Source: Cohnella thailandensis (lineage in GTDB: Bacteria > Bacillota > Bacilli > Paenibacillales > Paenibacillaceae). From it: DNA of 64,000 bases. The notes under the pieces are model-generated. The model did no database searches, was not told the origin of the DNA, and worked only from the letters and a program-made list of their open reading frames with translations. The translations under genes were made by a program, and so were the position numbers. Positions 1 through 9,017 of this stretch are shown here, piece after piece. The stretch spans positions 186,001 to 250,000 of the forward strand of contig NZ_JACJVQ010000007.1 in NCBI RefSeq assembly GCF_014212135.1, read 5' to 3'. Each line of letters opens with the position of its first letter. Position 1 is the stretch's first letter.

Positions 1-47
1 ATTTTAGAAAACAAGCGCTGCTCCCCATTGCCGTTCTGCATAATCAA

Positions 48-75
48 AACTCCGCTTCCCATCGAAAGCGGAGTT
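48..75 (-). terminator. Intrinsic terminator after the yesN-like gene
   Basis: The minus strand reads AACTCCGCTT, a short loop, then AAGCGGAGTT followed by TTTTGATT. The hairpin lies three bases past the stop codon of the response regulator at 79-1674 and would end the five-gene operon that begins at 6747. Confidence 0.75.
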
Positions 76-78
76 CGC

Positions 79-1674
79 CTATGGATTCGACTTATGCTTG
101 GAACGGTACGCGTTGGGGGTCTCCCCCGTCATCTTCTTGAATACGGTGGAGAAGTAAGACAGCGTATCGAAGCCGGTCTCCAGCGCGATCTCGCTCACGC
201 TAGCCTTGCTCTCCAGAAGCAGCTGCTTGGCCGCGTTTATCCGGCATTCGTTCAAGTATTCCTTGATGGCAAGGCCCGTCTCCGCCTTAAACACCTTGGC
301 CAAATAATCCGCCGTCAGATACACGTGAGCCGCAACGTCTTCCCGGCTCAACTCCTGCTTGTAATTCTCATGAATGAACCGCTTGGCCTTGTCGACGACC
401 CCTTCGGACTTCAACGCCTCCCGAATGGAGTCGATCGTTTTGTCGGTGATCGCTTGGGCCCACTTCATGAAGTCGAATACGCTGCTCTCGGCTTGTTGCG
501 CCAAGCGCAGGATGGCTTCGTCGGCGAATAGCCGGTGCGCCTGGATATGGTTTCTCAAGAGCTGGGAATACACGACTTGAAGGAAATCTTCCCTTATCGA
601 ATGCAGGGTCGCCGGATCCAGCTTGTTCTGCTCGGCCAGCCTCTCCAGTTCCTTCTTGAGTCCGTTGACGATTTGAACCTTCTCTTTCTGAACGAATAGG
701 AGCGCGAAGCGGTCCATGTCCAAAGCATAGCTATCGGTCCTGTCGTACAGAAAAGGAGTTCCCTGCAGATGAACCTTCCCTCTGAAGATGATATTGGAAG
801 CATCCAGCTGCTCCAATTGCGCTCTAGTTCGGGAGAGTTCGGAGATGGAGACCGCCTTGCCGATGTAGCAGGTTATCGTGCATTTTAAATAATGCTTGCA
901 CAGCTCAATCAGCCGTTCCCCGATATCCGTCAATTGATCCGCGCCGTACGTTCCTTCCATGATCATCGCATTGTAGAAGGCGGATTCCGTCTGATAAGGG
1001 ATGACCCGATCGTGGTTGACTTGTTCAAAAAGCACCTCGGAGCCTAGATTGGATAAAGCGTACAGAAAGATGCTATTATCCCACATCCCCTCCACTTGGG
1101 ACCTCGGAACTCCAACGAGAAACAAAACGTATTGTCCTTCGACGGATAACGTCAGTTCTCTCTTGCAGATCTCGCTTTGAATAAGGTCCTGTCTTGGCGA
1201 GATCGCTTCCGTAAGGATGTCCCTCCAGAAATTACGCTCCACCCACTCCTTGTTCTTGATCCAGGTCAGGCCAAGCTTGCTGTATTCGTCCAGCATTCGG
1301 CTCTGCTTCAGAGCTTCGACGGCTTTGCGCAGAGCGGCATCCAGCTTCGTCTTGTCGATTGGCTTGACCAGATAGGCGTCCGCTTTATACGAAATGGCCG
1401 TCGAAGCGAACTCGAAGCTCTCATGACAGGTGAAGAAAATAAAGCCGCCGTCATACTCCCGCTCCCGAACCCATTTGATCAAGTCGAGCCCGGAGCCGCG
1501 CGGCATCTCGATGTCGCAGATCATAATGTCAGGTCGAGCGGTCTCGAACAGCCTCTTGGCATCCTGAATATTGGTTGCGGTCATCGTCTCGACAATCCCG
1601 TAATCGTTCCAATTCATGATGCGAAGCAGCGCCTCGACCGTAGGGATGTCGTCGTCAATCAATAAGCAGCGCAT
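79..1674 (-). CDS. YesN-type response regulator, AraC output domain
   Basis: Cytoplasmic transcription factor of a two-component system, 531 residues. The N-terminal receiver has acidic DDD at 7-9, the phospho-acceptor Asp54 in MICDIEMP, and the switch lysine in LVKPIDK. A long variable middle region follows, then a C-terminal pair of AraC helix-turn-helices (DVAAHVYLTADYLAKVFK and the final FDTLSYFSTVFKK). I chose the ATG at 1674 because AGGAGGA lies just upstream; an upstream in-frame start would add ten unlikely residues. It is the last gene of the operon, 26 bp after its partner kinase. It probably activates its own sucrose phosphorylase operon, but no binding site was identified. Confidence 0.92.
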   Translation of the reverse strand: MRCLLIDDDIPTVEALLRIMNWNDYGIVETMTATNIQDAKRLFETARPDIMICDIEMPRGSGLDLIKWVREREYDGGFIFFTCHESFEFASTAISYKADAYLVKPIDKTKLDAALRKAVEALKQSRMLDEYSKLGLTWIKNKEWVERNFWRDILTEAISPRQDLIQSEICKRELTLSVEGQYVLFLVGVPRSQVEGMWDNSIFLYALSNLGSEVLFEQVNHDRVIPYQTESAFYNAMIMEGTYGADQLTDIGERLIELCKHYLKCTITCYIGKAVSISELSRTRAQLEQLDASNIIFRGKVHLQGTPFLYDRTDSYALDMDRFALLFVQKEKVQIVNGLKKELERLAEQNKLDPATLHSIREDFLQVVYSQLLRNHIQAHRLFADEAILRLAQQAESSVFDFMKWAQAITDKTIDSIREALKSEGVVDKAKRFIHENYKQELSREDVAAHVYLTADYLAKVFKAETGLAIKEYLNECRINAAKQLLLESKASVSEIALETGFDTLSYFSTVFKKMTGETPNAYRSKHKSNP

Positions 1675-1700
1675 TTCTATTCCTCCTACGCATACTCCGT

Positions 1701-3389
1701 TCATTCGTCTGTTTTCGTAACCGGTATCCAGAGTTCCACCCGCGCACCGGACGGATCGCCGTTGGACAGGTTCATTAGATCGTCCCGCTTGTACAAGAGC
1801 TGAAGCGTTCTCCGGACGTTGGCGATTCCGATATGAGTTCCCCCTTCTGGCTCATCGCCGGACGAGAAGCTTCCCAGCCATTCGGAGGAGAAGCCTCCCC
1901 CGTTGTCCTCGATGACAATCTTGACGAAGGGCGCTTCCTCTCTTGTCTCTATGCCGGCTCGTATATAAATGGAAAGCATCTCGCCGTAGAACATAGCATG
2001 CTTAAAGATATTCTCGACGAACGTTTGAACCATGAATTGGGGCACGAGCGCTAAGCCGGCTTCTTCCCGAACCTCGATCATGTGGAAAATCTGGTCGGGA
2101 TAACGGATCTCCTGCATGCGTATATAATTAACGGCGTGCTTTATTTCTTCTTCGAGCGGGACGACGGCAAGGCCGACTTTGAACATATAACGCAGATGCT
2201 CGGACAGGTGATGGATCAGACTGCGAATCTCTTCGTTCTTGTTCCGATAGGTCAGGCTGGTCACCGTCGAGATGGCATTCAGGAAGAAATGCGGACGGAT
2301 CTGCATCTGCAGGTATTTGATCTCCGCCCGGCTGCGCTCGATCTGCTCCTCGTAGGATTGAATCTTGAGGTCCGTAATTTCTCTCACCATGGATTGCAAG
2401 GAGCGGAACAGCTTCGTAAATTCCATCGAATAATGCGCGCCTGCCGGAATTTGCAGCTCCGGCTGCCCCTTCTCGACCTCCTTGGCCGCCTTGACCAGCT
2501 CGAGAACCGGTTTCAGAATATCCCTTGCGAGCCGGCGAAGGACAAGCGGCACGACGAATATCGATACTAGCGCCAGTAGGACGATAATCCATTGAATCAC
2601 TTTCAGCTTGGAGAACACGCTCTGCTTGGCGACAAGGTTCGTGATCTGGCCGAATTCGGCAATCGGCTCGGAGATCATGAGATATCGGCCGCTATATTCG
2701 TTCCTCAGCTCGTCCATGGATGAGATTGATTCCGTGCTTACTTGGTTCGAGGTTAGCAGGAATCCATCTCGATCGCTAAGCACGTATCTATTCCGATCGT
2801 TGCCTCCCCGGTTCACCATGTCCAGAAGAGTGTCGGCGTTCACCAGAGTACCGAAAGTAATTCCGGAGTAAGTCATGTATTTAAACAAATAATGAACGCC
2901 ATGAATGGAGAGAGACGTCCACTCGTCTACTTTGCCGTTCGGATCGGGCGCCCATTCCCTCATCTCGATATAGTCGATCAGAGCCAGCTTCTCGTTGGAG
3001 TCGATGCGGGAGCTGATCTGAGCGAGCAGCGTTTCGCCGGGCAGCCGGATAAAGAGTCCGTCGCTGGCATCGTTGCCGGACATCTTCGCGGTCAGCGCCT
3101 TCTTGAGCTGAATCGCCCTGAAGTATCGTCCTTCCTCGCTTAATTGCTCGAACTCGCTTGCCGCGTCGACATGGTTCTCGAAAATTTCGGTCAGGTCCTT
3201 GGAGAAACTATCCAAGTCATTCCGGATATTCGCTTGATACAGGGAGAGCGTATTGCGCGCGCTATCCAAAGTGTTCTTCCTCACGACTTCCAGCGAGTAA
3301 ACGTTGCTTAGGACAAGGATAGCGAACAGGATCGCCACGATGATAGTCAATTGCAAGGCAAACTTGAAAACGATACTGTTCGTACGCAT
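1701..3389 (-). CDS. YesM-type sensor histidine kinase
   Basis: Membrane sensor kinase of 562 residues. A transmembrane segment lies near residues 8-30, followed by an extracytoplasmic sensor region, a second membrane helix (WIIVLLALVSIFVVPLVL), a HAMP region, and the His_kinase domain with the phospho-acceptor in QIRPHFFLN. The C-terminal ATPase has EDNGGGFS. A longer ORF reaches 3554, but the ATG at 3389 has GGAGGG upstream and starts directly before the signal anchor; the upstream part also overlaps the esterase gene. It pairs with the regulator at 79-1674. Its ligand is unknown. Confidence 0.9.
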   Translation of the reverse strand: MRTNSIVFKFALQLTIIVAILFAILVLSNVYSLEVVRKNTLDSARNTLSLYQANIRNDLDSFSKDLTEIFENHVDAASEFEQLSEEGRYFRAIQLKKALTAKMSGNDASDGLFIRLPGETLLAQISSRIDSNEKLALIDYIEMREWAPDPNGKVDEWTSLSIHGVHYLFKYMTYSGITFGTLVNADTLLDMVNRGGNDRNRYVLSDRDGFLLTSNQVSTESISSMDELRNEYSGRYLMISEPIAEFGQITNLVAKQSVFSKLKVIQWIIVLLALVSIFVVPLVLRRLARDILKPVLELVKAAKEVEKGQPELQIPAGAHYSMEFTKLFRSLQSMVREITDLKIQSYEEQIERSRAEIKYLQMQIRPHFFLNAISTVTSLTYRNKNEEIRSLIHHLSEHLRYMFKVGLAVVPLEEEIKHAVNYIRMQEIRYPDQIFHMIEVREEAGLALVPQFMVQTFVENIFKHAMFYGEMLSIYIRAGIETREEAPFVKIVIEDNGGGFSSEWLGSFSSGDEPEGGTHIGIANVRRTLQLLYKRDDLMNLSNGDPSGARVELWIPVTKTDE

Positions 3390-3472
3390 CGCGCGCCCTC
3401 CACTTTCTCCCCAAAAATCCAGCAAGCCCCCGCCTCGATCTTGGGATCGAGAATCAGGGGCGTGCCTTGAAG

Positions 3473-4291
3473 CTAGTCCGCTTTCGGATACGCAGGAGGC
3501 TCTCCTAATGCCCAATTCAAACCGTCCGCGATCGTTTCGTTCCAGAAATCCCAAGTGTGGGCGCCCGCGCTTTCGCGGTAGGTATGTTCGACCTTATTTG
3601 CCTCGAGAAAATGATGGAAACGCCGGTTCACATCCAATAGGAAGTCCTCGGTACCGCAAGCCATGTAGAGGTTAGGAAGCTCTTCGCCTCTCTCGCACAG
3701 CCGCCGGACGATCGCTTCCGGATCCTTATCGCTGCCGAGCAACTTGGTCAAATCCCCGAATACGCTCCGATAATAGCCGTAATCGGCGATTCCGTCCTTG
3801 AAGCCGGGTTCCATATTAGCGATTTTATACGGGATAAGCGCCGAAGACAATGCGATAATATGACCGTATCGGTCCGAATACTTATAACCGTTCCGAATCG
3901 CTCCGTACCCGCCCATAGACAATCCGCCGATTAACGTATCTTCCCGGGAAGAGGAGAGTGGGAACAGCTTGCGGGTAAAGTCGATCAGCTCTCTCCCGAT
4001 GTATTCCCCATATAGAGCTCCCTTATCCTCATCGTCCACGTAGAAGTGGTTTTCTCCGGAAGGCATGAACACGGCGATCCGATAGCGGTCCGAGAGCTCC
4101 CGTATGCGAGAGAAGTTGACCCAATCCGAATGAGTGCCGGAATAGCCATGCAAGAGATACAAGGCCTTTAGCGGCTGAAACGTTGAATCCTCTTGGGCAG
4201 GCAAGAAAGGGGAATCCACGGGAAGGAGCGCGGTCAACGGGACTTCGCGTTTCAGGCAGCGAGAGAAAAAATGCAGGTTCAAGATGGCCAT
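3473..4291 (-). CDS. Esterase of the EstA/esterase D-like family
   Basis: Alpha/beta hydrolase of 272 residues, probably cytoplasmic (no signal peptide). The oxyanion region is LLHGYSG, the nucleophile is Ser125 in GLSMGG, the acid is probably the Asp of CGTEDF, and the histidine sits in AGAHTWDFW. This matches small carboxylesterases that remove acetyl or other short acyl groups from sugars. It starts 20 bp after the phosphorylase stop, with AGGAGG before the ATG, so it is co-transcribed. A role in deacylating an imported glucoside is plausible; the substrate cannot be read from the sequence. Confidence 0.85.
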   Translation of the reverse strand: MAILNLHFFSRCLKREVPLTALLPVDSPFLPAQEDSTFQPLKALYLLHGYSGTHSDWVNFSRIRELSDRYRIAVFMPSGENHFYVDDEDKGALYGEYIGRELIDFTRKLFPLSSSREDTLIGGLSMGGYGAIRNGYKYSDRYGHIIALSSALIPYKIANMEPGFKDGIADYGYYRSVFGDLTKLLGSDKDPEAIVRRLCERGEELPNLYMACGTEDFLLDVNRRFHHFLEANKVEHTYRESAGAHTWDFWNETIADGLNWALGEPPAYPKAD

Positions 4292-4311
4292 ATTGAAACC
4301 TCCTCTATCGT

Positions 4312-5781
4312 TTAAATCTCATACGAGATCATTCGTCCTTCCCGATCGATGTATTGAATAGCGGAGCGGCAGCTGTTCAGATCGATATAGAGCTCGCAGA
4401 CTTGTTCTCCTTTGCTCCAACGCAGGCGAACCTCGTCCGCGGCTGAGGCCAGCACGCTGAATTCTCCGTCGAAGGCTTCGTATTCGTTCCGGAAGCGAAT
4501 CAGCTTCAGCAGCCTCTGAACGACCGGTTTCTCGAGGGCAAGCTCGACTTCTTCCGCCGAGTAATTGCGGCGATTGATCTCTCGGCCTTCGCCGGTCCGC
4601 TTGACGCTTTCAAAGTCATTCTCCCCCGCAAGCAAGCCCACGTAATACACCTGCGGGATTCCCGGAACGAACAACTGAATCGCCCTGGCCGCCAGATAAG
4701 CGTCATCGTCTTCGTTAAGCGCGCTGTAATAGGTGCAGCGGATCTGATGAACGTCGAAGCCGTCCTCCGCCTTGTGTTCGTCAGACAGGATCAAGCTTAG
4801 GTTAGCCCCCCTGCCCACGCATAAATCGACCAGCTTTCTTGCCTCGGCGGTGTCGATCAGATCGTCCATATCCGGCTTGACGGGGATTCCGTCGTGGCAA
4901 TCCAGCATCGTGAATTGCTTGTGCGGGCGAACGTCTAAGTAGCTGTTCAATTCTTTGTTGGACTTCCCGATTATCGCCTCCAACACGCGGTATGGAAGGA
5001 TAAAATCATAGATCCAGAAGCCTCGATCGGCCAGCTTGAACTGCGTGCTGTAATGCGCGTGCACCTCGGGCAGCAGCTCGATCCCCAGCGAGTCGGCGAG
5101 TTCTTTGATTTCTTCCAGGAATTCGTAAATGTCCGGCTCGACGAAGAAGCAGCTCGTTCCGAGTTTCTTGATCACGTAGCCGACGGCATCGAGACGAACG
5201 ATCTTCACGTTGTTCCGCTTGAAATTCTCGAAGAACGCTCGCAGCAAGCGCCTCGTGATTTCGGATCGGATATCCAGGTCGATCTGCTCCGAAGGATCCG
5301 TCTTGCCGAAGGTTGTCCAAACCTTCGCTTCTTCGCCATTCTCCCCTATTCGGTAAGCCGAGTATGGCCGCGGACGCCTCAAGAACATCTTGTCAATGTC
5401 CTCCTGAACGGGCGTGCCGTCCTCCCATATTTTCTCGAGCGGAATGAACAGATCGGCATATTCGGAATCGCGCCCTTTGGCGAGAAAGTCCTGGAAGTAC
5501 GGCGACTGTCTGGAAATATGATTCACCATCAGGTCGACCAGAACGTCGAACGTTTCCCCGATCTCGCGAATGTCGTCCCAGGTTCCGAAGCTCGGTTCGA
5601 TCTCCAGGTAAGTAAGCGGCGCGAAGCCTCGGTCTCCCGAGGAAGGAAATGGCGGAAGAATGTGCACCCCGCCCGCGAAGATATCGGCAAAATGCTTTCT
5701 CAGCAGTTCGTTAAGCGTGCGCAGATCCCCACCCATGGAATCCGGGTAGGTGATTAATTGCACTTTATTCTGAATGGGCAC
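4312..5781 (-). CDS. gtfA: GH13 sucrose / sucrose-6F-phosphate phosphorylase
   Basis: Cytoplasmic phosphorolytic enzyme of GH13 subfamily 18, 489 residues, the usual length. It splits sucrose or its 6-phosphate with phosphate to glucose 1-phosphate and fructose or fructose 6-phosphate. Visible motifs are VQLITYPDS at the N-terminus, GGVHILPPFPSSGDRG, the nucleophile Asp in IVRLDAVGY, the acid/base Glu in LLPEVHAHY and the transition-state Asp in LDCHDGIPV. I prefer the GTG at 5781 over a TTG at 5787, because AGGAGG is 8 bp from the GTG and the protein then begins MPIQNK as in known relatives. From memory, the KVWTTFGKTDPSEQIDLD segment resembles the clostridial sucrose-6F-phosphate phosphorylase more than lactic-acid sucrose phosphorylases; an alignment would decide. 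The neighbouring fructokinase fits free fructose as product. Confidence 0.9.
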   Translation of the reverse strand: MPIQNKVQLITYPDSMGGDLRTLNELLRKHFADIFAGGVHILPPFPSSGDRGFAPLTYLEIEPSFGTWDDIREIGETFDVLVDLMVNHISRQSPYFQDFLAKGRDSEYADLFIPLEKIWEDGTPVQEDIDKMFLRRPRPYSAYRIGENGEEAKVWTTFGKTDPSEQIDLDIRSEITRRLLRAFFENFKRNNVKIVRLDAVGYVIKKLGTSCFFVEPDIYEFLEEIKELADSLGIELLPEVHAHYSTQFKLADRGFWIYDFILPYRVLEAIIGKSNKELNSYLDVRPHKQFTMLDCHDGIPVKPDMDDLIDTAEARKLVDLCVGRGANLSLILSDEHKAEDGFDVHQIRCTYYSALNEDDDAYLAARAIQLFVPGIPQVYYVGLLAGENDFESVKRTGEGREINRRNYSAEEVELALEKPVVQRLLKLIRFRNEYEAFDGEFSVLASAADEVRLRWSKGEQVCELYIDLNSCRSAIQYIDREGRMISYEI

Positions 5782-5793
5782 GGTCAACGCCTC

Positions 5794-6747
5794 CTATAAG
5801 CGATATTGAATCTTGATTTCTTCTAGTTTCGGCAGATCGACGACGGCACCGGCGTACTTCAGCTTATAGGCGCTGACGGCGAAGCCGAGCCTCAAGGCTT
5901 CTTCCAGCGGATAGCCTTTGAGCGCGGCCGCGTAGAAGCCGGACCAGAAGGCGTCGCCCGCCCCCGTCGTATCCGCCACCTCGGAAGCCATTGTCGCGAA
6001 TTCCTTCGTCTCCTTCCCGTTCGAGACGAGAGCACCGTCCTTGCCGAGAGTCAAAATGACCAGCTTGGCCCCTAACTCCAAGAACTTCTCCAATTGGTTA
6101 GTTGGGGTGTCTTGGCCGAACAATCGCTCCGCGTCGTCTTCGGACGGCTTGACGAAATCCGCCTTGGACAGAATGGATTTAACATAAGAGACGCCGTCCT
6201 CCCCCTTCTGCCAGATCATCCGATGGTAGTTGGGGTCGAAGCCGATCTTAACCCCATGAGCCTTGGCGATATCGATCGCTCGCTCAATCGTTTGGCGGGA
6301 CGGAACTCTGGAGAGCGGCCAACAGGAGAAATGCATCGCCTTTGAATTCAGCAGCGCTCCTTCCAGCAATGGAGAATAGGAGAGCTTGTAATCGGCTCCC
6401 CGATAGAAGATCGGAATCGGGGTCGCCCGGCTTCGGGTCACGACGACCATGCTTGTCGATTCGTCCGCCCGTTGGACGAAGTGCGTGCTTAACCCATCCC
6501 GGCTAAGCCATTCTAAAAGGTAGTCGCCGAAGCCGTCGTTTCCGACGCAGGCAGCGATCTGGGAGCGAATGCCCAGCTTCTTGGCGTTGATCGCGATATT
6601 GGAAGGCGATCCTCCCGGATATTTCGTATATCCGTTGGACATGAAGGTGTCGTCGTATTCATCGGAGATCATATCGACGAGAAGCTCTCCGACCGTCAGC
6701 AGATCGTTCGGTTTGTCCTCGAAATGCAGCGCTTCCTGAAAATCCAT
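5794..6747 (-). CDS. PfkB-family fructokinase
   Basis: Cytoplasmic ribokinase-fold sugar kinase, 317 residues. The substrate motif GGSPSNIAINAKKLG is near residues 45-60 and the second PfkB signature, DTTGAGDAFWSGF, carries the catalytic Asp. It would phosphorylate the fructose released by the adjacent phosphorylase. It is the first gene of the operon; its ATG follows GGGGGAA. There is no transporter gene in this operon, so its sugar must enter by another route. Other PfkB substrates (2-keto-3-deoxygluconate, tagatose 6-phosphate) are possible, but the context favours fructose. Confidence 0.85.
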   Translation of the reverse strand: MDFQEALHFEDKPNDLLTVGELLVDMISDEYDDTFMSNGYTKYPGGSPSNIAINAKKLGIRSQIAACVGNDGFGDYLLEWLSRDGLSTHFVQRADESTSMVVVTRSRATPIPIFYRGADYKLSYSPLLEGALLNSKAMHFSCWPLSRVPSRQTIERAIDIAKAHGVKIGFDPNYHRMIWQKGEDGVSYVKSILSKADFVKPSEDDAERLFGQDTPTNQLEKFLELGAKLVILTLGKDGALVSNGKETKEFATMASEVADTTGAGDAFWSGFYAAALKGYPLEEALRLGFAVSAYKLKYAGAVVDLPKLEEIKIQYRL

Positions 6748-6824
6748 CGTGGTCGTTCCCCCGGTTCTGTTTAATGCGCAATGAAGAGATGCTATCAGTT
6801 TAGCTCAGGCGGGTCGGCTCGATC

Positions 6825-7272
6825 TTATAAAAACACGACGAGAATTTTCAAAAAAACGGGGAATACGGGGTTCAAAATGGGTTGTGCCGATTGCATGAAT
6901 TTCCAAACTTTCTTGGGCAGCAATTCCTTCGATCTCTTCACCCTTGCCTTATCGATGAATTCCGAAAGATTCAAGCCACATTCCTGTTTGAAGAGACGGG
7001 ATAGGTATGACGGATTGAAGTGGAACCGTTTAGAGTGAAATACAAGGGAGAGGTCCTCCTCCAAATGATCGTTATAGCAGCGAACCTCCTACATCGCTCC
7101 CTCCGCGCGATTGGACTCTCTCAAGCGTTCTCTCCAGGAATCTCGCGATATCGTCAAAACCATGAGAATCAGTCGAATGCCCTTCTTGCGGTTGAATCAG
7201 CCAAACCAAATCGCTCTTATTCATGCAAAATGAAATGCTAAAAAACGACGGATTTCCCTTAGCGCAATGCAC
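6825..7272 (-). pseudogene. Decayed YesN/AraC-type response regulator remnant
   Basis: Two minus-strand pieces in different frames look like parts of one lost regulator. The upstream piece (7072-7272) contains MNKSDLVWLIQP followed by an amphipathic segment, typical of the middle of such regulators, and then runs into a stop. The second piece (about 6825-7090) reads EEDLSLVFHSKRFHFNPSYL, then SRLFKQECG and a first AraC helix-turn-helix, and degrades before the second one. No receiver domain is left. The usual decay pattern of deletion plus frameshift fits. It sits between two unrelated operons. Confidence 0.65.
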
Positions 7273-7311
7273 GCCTTTGGAGGAACCCGCCGTTTTTCTT
7301 GTACTTTGCTA

Positions 7312-8835
7312 TTAGAAGTCCAGCTCCGACACCGCTTTGCGGTATTCCCGTTCCGGCTCATCCGCATCATGAAGCGGATACCACACTTGAGCGAAGAACG
7401 GATCTACCTTGGCCCTTGCCGCATAATTCCAGCTATTGCGCTCGCAATCCGGACACCAGTGACCGCCTTCCAGGACCAGACGAGGACTGGCTTCGAATTC
7501 ATGACCGAAGGCGCAGGAGAAAGTCAATTTGCCTCTCCAATCCCCTTTGCTCATGTTCTCCGAACTGCATTCGCCTCCTCTGAACCTGGCGGCCCCCTTC
7601 ATGTCCTCCAGCTCCAATTCGCTCTCCGGTTTGGATTCGTCGTACCCGTGATCGATATGCACGACTTTATCCCAATCCTGAAAATGCTGAAAATCGTTAA
7701 TGTTGTCGGGGATCGCTTCCCAAGCTTTTCTGCTGCCCCAATAAGCATCGATTTTCTCCTGCAGATTTTCCTCGATAAACCGAACCGTGCCGTGCTCCGT
7801 TCTCGCCTCCTTCAAGAAAATACGCTTCATCAGGCTTCCCATCAGGTTCTGTCCTCCGGGCAGACGGCAAATCATTCGGGAAATCGTCGCGGGGGCTCCC
7901 AGGTTTTCCAGATAAGCATCGTAGAAATATTGCATCGAATCCCGTCTGAATTGGAGATGCTCCTCCAGCTTGTCCGAATCGAGATAATATTGTCCATGGA
8001 AGTTTCGTGTCGCATACCATTTGGGGTCGATGACGTGCTTAAGATCCTTGAAGCCTATAGCCCCGTACAGCTTCTTGTACATGGCGTAAGTATCGACCCG
8101 GCAGCTTTCTCCTCCGCCGATATTGTAAATATGCCCCCAGAAATTGTCCGACAGTTCGCCGGTATGCTCTCTACGGCATAAATTCCCTAACAGTCTTCCC
8201 GAATCCCTGTCGGAGACATACTCCAGGACATTGTCCAAGCAGTTATGGAACATGATGGCGTCTTTGATCTTGCTCATGGCCGGTCCCATGATGCCGGTCT
8301 GCCTGAGGCTGACCCAATATTTCAATCCGGATTCGATCAAGTGACGTTCCGCGGCAATCTTGGATACCGCATAATAGTCGTAAACGCTGGGCTTGATGGG
8401 ATCGCCGACACGCCCCCAATGAATCGGAGGCATGCGGTCTCCCGTCTCGGCAATCGTTCCGATCGATACGACCTTGACTTCGTCCATACGGTTCTGTTCC
8501 TCGATGGCACGAACGATATTCCTCATCGAGCCGTAATTTACCTTCATCGCCAGCTTGGGGTTGTAATCGGCGGCCGGGGATACCAAGGCCGCAACATGCA
8601 GGACAATATCCGCGTTTTGCACACATTCGTAAACGTCTTGGTAGTCCGTTACATCTCCCCAATGAACGGTAAGACCATTCCGATTCTCGAAGCCCTCCAG
8701 CTTCCGTCTGTCCGTCTCCGTATCCAAGACCAGGATCGCAATTTCTTGCTTGTCCGTATCCTTCAATAATTCCTGCAGAACCCAGAAGCCCATTCCTCCC
8801 GTTGCACCGGTCAGCAGCACTCTTTGCTTAAGCAA
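7312..8835 (-). CDS. NAD-dependent epimerase/dehydratase-like protein with C-terminal Cys-rich module
   Basis: Probably a cytoplasmic oxidoreductase, 507 residues, of the extended SDR superfamily. The Rossmann dinucleotide motif TGATGGMG is at residues 9-16, an acidic residue follows beta-2 (LDTET), and the catalytic YxxxK is in YDYYAVSK. Ordinary members end near 300-350 residues. This one goes on to a C-terminal module with CSSENMSKG, CAFGHEF and GGHWCPDC, which looks like a treble-clef or zinc-ribbon metal site. The start is a TTG with AAGGGGGAA upstream. It is divergent from the TetR gene at 9018, which probably represses it. The substrate is unknown. Confidence 0.75.
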   Translation of the reverse strand: MLKQRVLLTGATGGMGFWVLQELLKDTDKQEIAILVLDTETDRRKLEGFENRNGLTVHWGDVTDYQDVYECVQNADIVLHVAALVSPAADYNPKLAMKVNYGSMRNIVRAIEEQNRMDEVKVVSIGTIAETGDRMPPIHWGRVGDPIKPSVYDYYAVSKIAAERHLIESGLKYWVSLRQTGIMGPAMSKIKDAIMFHNCLDNVLEYVSDRDSGRLLGNLCRREHTGELSDNFWGHIYNIGGGESCRVDTYAMYKKLYGAIGFKDLKHVIDPKWYATRNFHGQYYLDSDKLEEHLQFRRDSMQYFYDAYLENLGAPATISRMICRLPGGQNLMGSLMKRIFLKEARTEHGTVRFIEENLQEKIDAYWGSRKAWEAIPDNINDFQHFQDWDKVVHIDHGYDESKPESELELEDMKGAARFRGGECSSENMSKGDWRGKLTFSCAFGHEFEASPRLVLEGGHWCPDCERNSWNYAARAKVDPFFAQVWYPLHDADEPEREYRKAVSELDF

Positions 8836-8861
8836 AAACGTTCCCCCTTTCGTTCTTCAAC

Positions 8862-8971
8862 TTGACAATAGATGTCCATAGTTTTATATATACTGACAGA
8901 GTGTCTATTTTACAACCATCAGTTGTCTTTACATTGTCGTATGGAAGACATATCACCATCATATTGTCGTA
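8862..8971. promoter_or_regulatory. Overlapping divergent promoters with TGTC-rich operator repeats
   Basis: On the plus strand TTGACA (8862-8867) is followed after 17 bp by TATATA (8885-8890), a promoter for the TetR gene. On the minus strand TTGTAA (8915-8910) is followed after 17 bp by TATATA (8892-8887), a promoter for the epimerase-like gene, so the two -10 boxes overlap. The perfect palindrome GACAGAGTGTC (8895-8905) fills part of the minus-strand spacer. ATTGTCGTA occurs twice, at 8933 and 8963, exactly 30 bp apart. TGTC/GACA half-sites recur throughout. This is what a TetR operator controlling both genes would look like. Confidence 0.6.
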
Positions 8972-9017
8972 AAACCATCTAATTCTTCGAAATAGGATGC
9001 AAAGGAGAGTTCGGGAA

